From Jaapia argillacea MUCL 33604 (Eukaryota; Basidiomycota; Agaricomycetes; Jaapiales; Jaapiaceae), in the NCBI GenBank assembly GCA_000697665.1, contig KL197736.1, forward strand, positions 318,095 to 361,486: a stretch of 43,392 nt of DNA, in the 5' to 3' direction. The notes below the pieces were generated by a model. It worked only from the letters and a program-made list of their open reading frames with translations, was not told where the DNA came from and searched no databases. Position 1 is the first letter of the stretch; each line of letters opens with the position of its first letter. Position numbers and translations under genes: made by a program. Positions 35,301 to 43,392 of the stretch are shown here, in pieces.

Positions 35301-36972
35301 ATGGCAGATGTTCATCCAAATCTCGCGCCCCTCTCCGAACTTGACCTAAACACCATCTACAGACGACTTGATGCTATCAGAGGAGATGGTGGTAATGCAG
35401 GAGCCAGGTTTTCGAATTGGGCGAGGACGTATTCTTGTCGACCTGCAGCGATCTTTGAGCCCAGAAATGAAGATGATTGTAGGCTGGTTGTGGAGTTGGG
35501 AAGACGAGAAGGCAAGACTGTTCGAGCCGTAGGTGTCGGCCACAGTCCGAGTGATTTGGCTTGCACCGATGGCTATTTGGTCAAGATGGGAAAGCTGAAT
35601 CAGTTGGTGGAGGTGAGTCCTGGCGTTACGTTTCTTCTCGTAACCTTCACCAGCTTCAGTCTCCGCCTCTTACCAACATACCCGCACAGGTCAACGAGGA
35701 GAAGAAAATCGTTGTCTCCCAGCCTGGTATCACCTTATCAGCCCTCCGCATCGCCCTAGAGCCTCACAACCTTGCCCTTCCCAATGTTGGTTCCATCGCT
35801 GCCCAAACCCTCGCCGGAGCAGTGGCCACTGCGACCCATGGCTCGGGGTTGAAAGACGGCGTCATCTCTTCACACGTCCTCTCCTTGACAATTCTCCTAT
35901 CAGACGGCAGTGAAATGCGTTGTTCCAAGACCGATCACTCCGACTTGTTCTACGCATCGTTATGTGGTTTGGGCAGCACCGGCATCATCCTCGAACTTGA
36001 ACTCTCCGTTGAAGAGAAGTTATCTTTCAAAGATGTTCGGTTTTCGACTAGTTTCGATCATGCTGTACGGGATCTAGAGGAACTCGCCCACAGTTCACAA
36101 TATACTCGAATGTGGTGGTTCCCTCAAACCAATGTCGTGCAAGTTAGCCTTTCAGATCCTACGTCCGAGGTGGGTGATTTTATTCATCTGTCATGGTATG
36201 AGATATACGTCTGACCGAGAAGCACAGTCGAAGAAACCGCAGAGGAGCTGGTCCATTACGCCTCTAATTCAATTTCACCTCACGCAATTCCTACTACTCC
36301 TCGGGTTGATATTCCCGGTGTTCAATCTTTGGGCAGGGTATCTCGTTTCCTGGTTTGTAAGAGGAAAAACCGTCACCATTGACGAAGGCCACAAGATCTT
36401 CAACCTCGATTATCAAGTACGCATCCGTTCCTTTCCCCAACAAACTGCTCTCATATGATTGCATAGTACCTCCAACATACCCTCGAATTCGCCCTACCCA
36501 TTTCAAGCGCCCCTAATTGTCTCCGCGACTTGCGTACCTACTTTGACAAGGAACACAAGAACCCGTACGGGCTTCGTCCGCATTTCCCTGTCGAGATTAG
36601 GTTCTCGGAGGAGGACGAGATATGGTTGAGTCCTTCGTACGGTCGGAGGACGTGTTGGATTGGCATCGCGCAATATAAGTGCGTTTCCTTTGCCTTTCTG
36701 CCTCCGCCTTGAAATGTTTATTCATCTCGTGTCATATCGATAGGCCCTTCGGTTTCGATGTTCCCCACGAAGAGCTCTTCTCAAATTTCACCAGGATCCT
36801 CCTCCTTCATGACGCCCGACCACATTGGGCCAAAGCGCACAACCTTGGTCCAGGACCGTTGAGGAAGTTGTTCCCCCATTTCGACGATTTTGTGGAGACA
36901 GTGAAGAAGTACGATCCAATTGGGATGTTTAGGAATGAGTATGTCGAGAGACACATCTTATCTGGCAGTTGA
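35301..36972 (+). CDS. ALO1: D-arabinono-1,4-lactone oxidase
   Basis: Exons 35301-35612, 35690-36169, 36228-36416, 36467-36678 and 36744-36972 give 473 aa with consistent phases. The enzyme oxidises D-arabinono-1,4-lactone to D-erythroascorbic acid, the fungal analogue of vitamin C, with O2 reduced to H2O2. The N-terminal FAD_binding_4 domain contains RAVGVGHSPSD, whose His is the expected site of covalent FAD attachment, and GSIAAQTLAGAVATATHGSG for FAD binding. The C-terminal ALO domain ends with PHWAKAH, the conserved HWAK motif. A hydrophobic stretch in exon 3 (FLLLLGLIFPVFNLWAGYL) fits the membrane association known for yeast Alo1 in the outer mitochondrial membrane. Start is the first ATG in frame. 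It converges on the SAMHD1-like remnant. Confidence 0.94.
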
Positions 36973-37314
36973 TGCGATCGGAACGTTGGCATGGCAGATA
37001 CCTAGGTACACATAATATAGATCCAGGATAAGATGGATCAAATAGCGCAACTGTACAGCATGTATATACGGGGGAATCATGGTACAAAGGCATGTGTGTG
37101 TGTTTATGACTAGGCGCAGATGATCGCGACAGCAACAACACCAGGCTCCTAGATACAATCCTCCCCTTTCGCCCAGCTTCTGGGTAATCCTCCCGTTCCC
37201 TCTTCGCCTGACTCCTCGTCTTTATACCCTGCGAAGGCGATTTTGGGAACCTCCGCGGTACGGCCACGAAAGTGTTAAATGGAGTAGTCTTATGACGGAA
37301 GAGGGCGGAGGTAC
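36973..37314. other. 3' spacer between lactone oxidase and SAMHD1-like remnant
   Basis: The stretch contains a GT-rich run (TGTGTGTGTTTATG near 37092). A basic peptide on the minus strand (TRSQAKREREDYPEAG, from about 37220) follows a good acceptor (CCTTCGCAG) and could be the C-terminal tail of the SAMHD1-like remnant, but the intervening domain is missing. Confidence 0.35.
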
Positions 37315-37895
37315 CCACTTCTCGACATCGATCCCATTCCGTTTATTGGCCAGTCTCGAACAAAAACATCTTCTCTCTCCCACTGTCAACAACGTATACT
37401 CAAGCCAGTGAGGTCGCAGCAATGTTCGGAGGTTGCTCGGAAGATTGGTGTTTCGATACTTACTTGCATCGTCTCGAGTCGCCTGCGATGAGAGAGCTTC
37501 CACGAACTCGCAGTCGGCAGGCGGGAAGTCAATCTTCATCTCTTGAACGAGTGCGTCCCCATGTCTCCACATATTCCCTTTCCTACAACGTCACATACCA
37601 GTCATCCACCCAATTCGGCTCCGTACTCACAAAGCTTGCGATAAAATGAGCAAATATCCCAGACGTGACTCCAAGGTCCGTGTCCTAAATCATGACACAG
37701 CCCCACCAACTCAACACGCAACACACCCCTCTCAGCAATCCCCAACTCTGACTGGTTCTCCGTGAGGTGTTCTGCCATTACACGAGCGAGACATGCGACG
37801 CCTAGTGAATGTTCGAAACGGTTGTACGAAGCGCCGGGCGAGAAAAGCAAGAGGTAGCAAGCTGCTTGATTTCGCGAAGGCGTTGGAATTGGGGA
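37315..37895 (-). pseudogene. Internal fragment of a SAMHD1-like HD-domain phosphohydrolase
   Basis: Pieces on the minus strand match the family in order: [14 protein letters not shown] (37895 down), then [17 protein letters not shown], then [20 protein letters not shown] with the HD motif, then MWRHGDALVQEM, and last ANKRNGIDVEKW ending at 37315. SAMHD1-type enzymes hydrolyse dNTPs. Two breaks in frame are visible. One lies between QLAT and FSPGA, where no intron can fit, and another lies just before ANKRNG (MFLFET is in a different frame). The family's N-terminal lead-in and the C-terminal part after EKW (normally DYxxRD and beyond) are missing. Splice sites between pieces are mostly preserved. 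It abuts the DUS3 remnant at its 5' side with an incompatible reading phase. I regard it as a recent gene fragment, not a working enzyme. Confidence 0.7.
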
Positions 37896-37955
37896 CTAGC
37901 GGTGGATGAGAACCTGAATGAGGGAACGAGAGGAGCGGGGGTACCAGAAACTCAC

Positions 37956-40029
37956 CTCCACCACCGAACAAAAATTCAGCAGCACCAAAACATACCCCCG
38001 GTTTCCCATCCAGACCCACTAGATAGGTCGTTAGCGATATACGGGAGTAGAGGTGGGGTTAAGGAGGGGTGTAGAGGGAGGGAGGGAAGGAGGAGGGGGA
38101 GAAGAGAGACTTACTCTCCCCACAAGTGATATCAGCTCCTAACGAAACACGCAATCTCCTAAATGGCTGCAAACACTCATAATTAGGTCTTCAAAACAAA
38201 GAGAAGCGGAGAGAAGTTGGAGGATGGGACACGTACTAATTTACCAACTATCGTGAGTGGTGCCAAATCTGCAAAGCGGACGTTTGGAGGGGTTAGCGAA
38301 TATAGTCAGGAAATGTGTTTACATCCAGGAGTATGAACGCTGAAGAAGCATATATCCCGGACGCGAAAGGTAAACACGCATATGCACAGAACGGACCATA
38401 AGAAGAGTCAAATCGAAGACTCAAGCCCGTCGTGATGAAGGCTCGAAGCCTGCCCCAGCGAGTAATAAGCGCCCAAAGCAAACGAATGTAAGGCAATAAG
38501 GGTTGAACATGGGGGGTCAGAAAGTGCAGATAGATCCGAGCATTCGAACACAAAAAAGTGGATAAGGGAAGTAGGTCGATGCATACAATTGGGAAAGGCG
38601 GATACAGACAGATGGACGAAGACTGCACAAGCATATATGCCGTGAATGAGAAGACAAGCTCGCATATACTAGCACCGACTCGAACACAACACGAAACCCG
38701 CCACAAGGAAACCGAGGGGAGGCGAAAAGACGTACCAGTCATACAACTCCAACTCCAAGTCTTCTTCTTGTTAAGCCTCATCGGCACGTCTGGCGTATAG
38801 GTATCCCGGCGTATAGTTGCTGGAGAGGCATTCGAATGCAAGGCCGTAGGGTAGCTGGAAGGTCGACTGGAGTAGACGCCATCGTGGACAGTTGGACGAA
38901 AGTCGTCGATATATTGGGCGCCGAGTCCACTTGCATTTCTCGTTCTCGCTCCGGGTCACCGATAACGACTACCTCCTGCCCAGGTGCACCCACAATGGCC
39001 CCGTCTCCAACATTGCTCGCTAGAGCCTGTTTGCCATCAGGATTGTATCATTTCCTGTGTCAGCTTCTAGTTTTCTAACGTAGACGTCTGTTATTGGGCG
39101 GTACTAGTGAGGAACGGGTCAGTAAGTACAGGGGTGTGAAGAGGGGAAGGGTAGAGAGAGGGTGCAGACGAGGGAAAGGATCAAAGCCAGAAGACTCACT
39201 TTCAAGTCCTTAACAATTTCATACTCTCGGCATCGACGTAGTTCATCTCTTCACTCGAAAGAGCAGCCCGTGCCTTCTTTTCTTCATCAACCGATAACTC
39301 AGCTCCTCGCTTGCGTGCGAGTGGAAAGCTGGACTTGTGCTCCGAGAAAGCGACATTTGAGTCCATGTCGACATTCGCCTCTGGAGTCAAAGACTGTACA
39401 CGTTATATTGGGGTTTGTGGAGGGATACGGGTGCCAGTGGGGGGCCTCAGAGGCTGATGTTGAGGCGGGAGGGAACACGACGAATGGAGGAGTATTTTGG
39501 AGATCAAATTTGGAAGGCAAGTAAATATCCGCGGGTTCAGAGGAGAGGGACGCTGGATATCGGGGTCGGGTGAAGCGGCATCTACATTGAGAGGGCTATT
39601 AGCACGAGCAATATTTCAGTGGCAAAAACAAGACAAGGAACCACTCACCTCTCACCAAGTTCACACCCCCTGCCTAACGCAACTCTCCAGCACAACTGGA
39701 TATCATCCCTCATCATCCCCATCTCCGTCCCTTATTTGCTCCCTTTCTCTCCTTCTTTTCTTCTTTAGCGAGTTTCTTCCTCTGCGCGCCGGTCAGTCTC
39801 TTGGACCCACCCTGGCCGTCGCGTGCGTTGCGAGTGTGAGATGTGGTGTGAGATGTGGTGGCTTCTGCTGCGTCGTCGTCAGGGATGTCGATGGGCTGGT
39901 TATATGCGATTAAGTACCTGCGGTGTCGTTAGCATGTTGACTTGGGGGAGTGAGCAGGCCTAGGAGGACGTACTCTGCTTTGATAGTCGCCGTAACCGCT
40001 GGATACGACTTTTCTGCCAGTGGCTCCAT
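37956..40029 (-). pseudogene. DUS3: 5' part of tRNA-dihydrouridine(47) synthase (DUS3-like), frameshifted
   Basis: Minus-strand pieces follow DUS3 order. These are start MEPLAEKSYPAVTATIKAE (40029-39974) and an exon from 39917 with SKRLTGAQRKKLAKEEKK. The first zinc finger follows (RDDIQLCWRVALGRGCELG), then DIYLPSKFDLQNTPPF from 39581. After these come the second finger (CRHGLKCRFLG), SSEEMNYVDAESMKLLRT and PGQEVVVIGDPERE. Last are LAPLTIVGKL (38268-38237) and PFRRLRVSLGADITCGEM (38166-38115, Met completed at 38018). DUS3 reduces uridine 47 in tRNA. Frame breaks occur before the first finger, after the second finger and before TPDVPMRLNKKK, and a TGA interrupts LLRT-K. The rest of the TIM-barrel catalytic domain is absent. 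An intron of 467 nt (38735-38269) is far longer than others here. The last exon piece (38018-37956) does not look like DUS3. Confidence 0.75.
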
Positions 40030-42267
40030 CTGCGACTTGTGCCAAGCTATCCGCTGGATTGAGACAGGCGGGTTAGGGTCGGAAGGAGACGAGGAGGCAC
40101 CAGCTGCAGGAGGTGGAAGATGAGTGAAAGTCTTATCTTATCTTATCTGCCTCTCGACCGTATCTCATCCTTCCTTTTGTGGGGATTACTTGTACGAGCC
40201 CGACTAGTATACAGGTGTCTCTCCCTCTGACGATCCCACTGACTTGTTTGGTAACCAAAGACGGCATATACATCAGAGTCCAATAACCTAGCCACAAGTA
40301 ATCCAAGCAGAATAAAAAAACAAGATCAAAAAGCTTCTCAAATATATCAAAATCGTTCGGTGATTCTCCGAGAACCTCCAAAACATGAGTGAAAATTATC
40401 GGTTTGCCACAACACCGGGTCACCAACGAATGAGCATAGACGGGGCGAATGAATCAAGATCCTGACATTGGCAACATCAGGCTCCGGTCCGTCGATGGAT
40501 CCGACAGAAGAAATAGAACCCAAACATGCCAGTCTTCCCCCCCCAATCGTCAAAATCAGACAACTAGATTGCCTCCTCGACGATACCACCCATGCGAAGA
40601 GTTGGGTGAGTGAGAGCGCGACGTCGGATCGAGCAGTTGATGACGGATGGGGTGTGAAATTCGAAGTGGACAAGGGGGTATGAACAGCCTGGTATTGGCG
40701 GAAGCCTATTGATGGAAAACAATGTTGGATGAGGCGGAAAGCTACGATCAATAGAACGGACATACCTGATTGAGAATCAGCAACCTCTCCTAACGTCAGA
40801 AATGGCGCTCCGGCTCGCCCACTTCTCTGTCTTGCGGGGCATGTCATTTGCGTTGTGTTTGCTGACCGCGCACGAGTAGGGTCAGTTGCCAGATGTAGAG
40901 GCCGGAACGACGCCGAGGATCGACATTGGTACACGTCCTCGAGAGTTAGCTGGGAGTAGGCCTCAGAAACAAAGTGTCAAGGCAGACGAAGGACTCATAC
41001 CTTTCGTCAGGGGAATGATAGATGCTGACTTCGATCATCGATCGTTCGGTTGTTAGCCACGCCTCTCCGAGCGGCCAACCACCGCAGAGTTCAAACCGAT
41101 TGAGTCGGCCCATCATTTGAACGTATTGGTGACAGGTGGAAAAACATCACATTGACCACGAAAGACGAGGGAAGGCTGATGGGTGAGGGGTTGAGATTGG
41201 CTAGTTTTTTGCTCTTCCTCGGTCTCGGGACGGTGGTGTGGACGCCGTAGAGTAGGAGATGCACAGACGGTGGTGCTCTCCGAGGGGCCGAGTCAGGGGA
41301 GCTCGTAGCGTTCTGTAGCAAAATCGGAAGCGAATTGGTGTTGGCGTGAAGGGGGACATTTGTGCGGAAAGGAGAGGTTCCTATCGACGAGGCGCGCCGC
41401 GTGCGGTGATCGGGTCGATACACCGAGCCCGTGTTCATACTGGTAGAGCCATTGATAGCTACGGGGGCGATGTGGACGGGTAGCGGCTGGCTATGGCTGA
41501 ACCTCTCTGCGCAGACCGACGATGTCGATGTGACGGACGCAAAGGTGTACGAGCGACGAGGGTGGGGTGCTGACGAACAATTCGAAGTTAACGAAGGGCG
41601 ATATGGACGCCTGGCATTGAGGAAGGCCTACTGTTCGGATAGATTGTGAGATGAGATGGGAGGGCCCCGATTATGAGGACAAACATACCCGCTCGAACAA
41701 CGAAGCGCTCTTCCAGCTTGTTCCCGCGTCCAAACTCACGCTCTCGCTCGGCTACACCTTCCTCCAGCGGCCCATGCAAGAGTCAAAGAGAGACCAGAAA
41801 AGTATCTGGCGTCCTAGGTGAGGATGGGATGGATGGCTCGAAGTCCGATGATATATTCAGCGTAACGCGGAGTTGCGATGTGTTGCCTGTAGATGGGGTC
41901 GACCATCAATAAAGGCGTGATATGAAAGACGGATGAACCCACGAAATGAACATTTGTTAGGACTATGTTGGGATCAACCCTCCGGGTCGATGCGACTTGC
42001 CATGAGCCGGATGAGCGTAAGGCTGCTGTCCGGTTTGGACCACTGGAAGATAGCTATAGACGAGAGACGAGCGTGTAACGGAATGAAGCTTTTGCTAGCA
42101 AAGACGTTGATAGGGGATCCTGGCACGAAGATTGACGAAGTGTGGTGGATTGAGGAAACGAGCGCTTGTGTTCGCAGTCACCAGCGTCTATCACGATAGC
42201 CAATCGATGGTCGACGCGCGTCCTTCCTCAGCTACTTTGCCAACAACCACCATCTACGTATACACAA
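40030..42267. other. 2.2 kb with no confident gene
   Basis: Several ORFs overlap on both strands: plus 40468-40683 (a coherent start MDPTEEIEPKHASLPPPIVK, from 40495), minus 40347-40934 (195 aa) and plus 41431-41912. The plus peptide up to DDTTHAKSW followed by GTGAGT looks like a plausible first exon, but I could not find its continuation. Two roughly 100-bp segments, near 40610-40710 and 41535-41640, resemble each other (see findings). Nothing here is recognised. Confidence 0.35.
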
Positions 42268-43392
42268 ATGTCTGCACAGAACGAAACTCGAGGATTGAGA
42301 TTGCTCTCGCTCGGTATGTTTGCACCGCGTATCCATGATCGTGCGCTCACCCAACTGAGCAGACGGTGGGGGCGTCCGAGGCTTATCTCAACTGATCATC
42401 TTGCGAGAACTTATGGATCGAGTCAAGAGCGCTGCTGGTCTTGCCACACCTCCCCTTCCGGGAGAGTACTTTGATCTCATCGGTGGCACTGGTACCGGCG
42501 GGTAAGTACACATCGGCGTGCTCCTCACTTATCTGCTGACGATCACATCTCGGCCTCAGGCTGATTGCCTTGATGCTGGGACCTCTCCGCATGTCGGTCA
42601 CAGAAGCAATTACGACTTATGGTCAGATGTCAGAGCAAGTCTTTTCAGAGACAAAGTGGAAGGGTAAGGATAGCACTTTCAAGGCCAGCAAGCTGGAGGA
42701 TTTTATCAAGAGGATTCTTGCTACGAAACTTGGTAATCCTGATGCCCGAATGCTGGAGCTCGGTAATGATAACCCTTGCAGGACGTGAGTCTCTCTTTGT
42801 TCTTGGATTGTAATGTAGTTCAAGTTCTATTTTAGCTTTATTTGTGCTATGCCTGCTCATAGCATCAACTCCGCTATCCCTCGATTATTCCGCACCTATC
42901 AAGTTCCCAAAGGTTCAAGTTTCAACTGTATGGTCTGGGAAGCTGCCCGAGCTACATCTGCCACTTCAAACATTTTTAAGCCCATTAGAATTGGTGATTC
43001 TTTGATGCGGGAGCTATTTATTGGTGGTGGCATAGGCTGCAACAATCCAATTAGACAGGTTCTTCAAGAAGCTGAGCTTGTCTTTCCATCCAAATATGTA
43101 GCATGTGTTTTGAGCATTGGTGCTGGGCATCCTAAAACTATCAGTTTTGCAAGTTCTGGTGGACTTTTCAGCAATGTTCTTCCACTTTCAGTATGCACCA
43201 CAATGCATGACATTGCTACTGATTGTGAAGGAACAGCTGAAGAGATGGCCAGACAGTTTCAAACCATATCAGACTTTTATTTTCGATTCAATGTTGATCA
43301 GGGACTGCAGAGCTTTAAGCTTGGACAGTGGTATAGGTTGAGTGAAGTGCAGACCCATGCTGAACAATATCTACATACAATCAATGGAGATA
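42268..43392 (+). CDS. Patatin-like phospholipase-domain protein, truncated by window edge
   Basis: Exons 42268-42313, 42363-42501, 42560-42784 and 42836 to the edge give at least 322 codons without a stop. The N-terminus has the patatin oxyanion-hole motif LLSLDGGGVRGLS. The nucleophile region reads DLIGGTGTGGLIALML, where the GxSxG Ser position is Gly. The second catalytic region reads FIGGGIGCNNP where classic patatins have DGG. Thus neither Ser nor Asp of the dyad is seen. In Agaricomycetes such patatin-like domains are often the N-terminal module of NLR-like proteins followed by NB-ARC/NACHT and TPR; that part would lie beyond the edge. From exon 3 on, codon third positions turn clearly AT-rich compared with exons 1-2 and with the rest of the window. 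Start is supported by a good ATG and by family N-termini. Confidence 0.85.

Noticed and set aside
37732-38019. Minus-strand ORF that continues the DUS3-side exon into the SAMHD1-like piece
   Set aside because: Reads the SAMHD1 segment in the wrong frame, so it is not a functional fusion protein.
40347-40934. 195-aa minus-strand ORF
   Set aside because: Ser-rich with no motif, and overlaps a plus-strand frame whose composition looks more like protein; neither could be extended.
1-43392. tRNA, rRNA or CRISPR arrays
   Set aside because: Looked for T-loop-like GGTTCGA boxes and regularly spaced repeats by eye; none found, and CRISPR is not expected in a fungus.

Overview
The window is nuclear DNA of a filamentous basidiomycete, most likely a mushroom-forming Agaricomycete. 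Genes are dense and cut by many 50-60 nt GT..AG introns. Several gene types are typical of that group: AIG1-like GTPases, Zn2Cys6 proteins, a patatin-like protein of the kind fused to NLR receptors, and a pogo-type transposon. Because of the introns, almost every real gene is broken up in a simple ORF scan. The models here were rebuilt by joining exons at consensus splice sites so that phase and family motifs agree. All assignments come from reading the sequence, not from searches.

Layout: (1) 1-1 kb, two poorly supported minus-strand hypothetical genes, one running off the left edge. (2) 1.48-4.90 kb, a decayed pogo/Fot1-like DNA transposon with a DDD transposase carrying three TGA stops. 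(3) 5.0-14.6 kb, a cluster of four AIG1/GIMAP-like P-loop GTPase genes arranged as two head-to-head pairs. The inner pair-mates are the closest paralogues: a short pair (361 and 359 aa, coiled coil plus hydrophobic C-terminus) and a long pair (591 and 587 aa, low-complexity linker plus helical C-terminus). This is the most system-like part of the window. (4) 15.0-17.4 kb, a nodulin-like MFS transporter with a 10-nt microexon. (5) 17.4-21.7 kb, 4.2 kb without a recognisable gene. (6) 21.8-23.0 kb, a GPR1/FUN34/YaaH (Ato) acetate-type transporter of nine exons. (7) 24.6-28.5 kb, a tandem pair of 12-exon genes encoding a coiled coil followed by a C-terminal Zn2Cys6 cluster, with every intron in phase 0. 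(8) 28.8-29.8 kb, a hypothetical gene on the minus strand, divergent from (9) 30.4-34.4 kb, a WD40-like inositol polyphosphate 5-phosphatase. (10) 35.3-37.0 kb, D-arabinono-1,4-lactone oxidase. (11) 37.3-40.0 kb, frameshifted remnants of two conserved genes abutting on the minus strand: an internal piece of a SAMHD1-like HD phosphohydrolase and the 5' part of tRNA-dihydrouridine synthase DUS3. (12) 40.0-42.3 kb, no confident gene. (13) 42.3 kb to the end, the start of a patatin-like gene truncated by the window edge.

The housekeeping genes (5-phosphatase, lactone oxidase, transporters) have clean exon models. The accessory parts (transposon, GTPase cluster, tandem zinc-cluster genes, patatin-like gene, DUS3/SAMHD1 remnants) show duplication, inversion and decay. 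No functional link between the GTPases, zinc-cluster proteins and patatin-like gene is shown by the sequence. An innate-immunity or allorecognition role for the GTPase cluster and the patatin-like gene is only an inference from their families.
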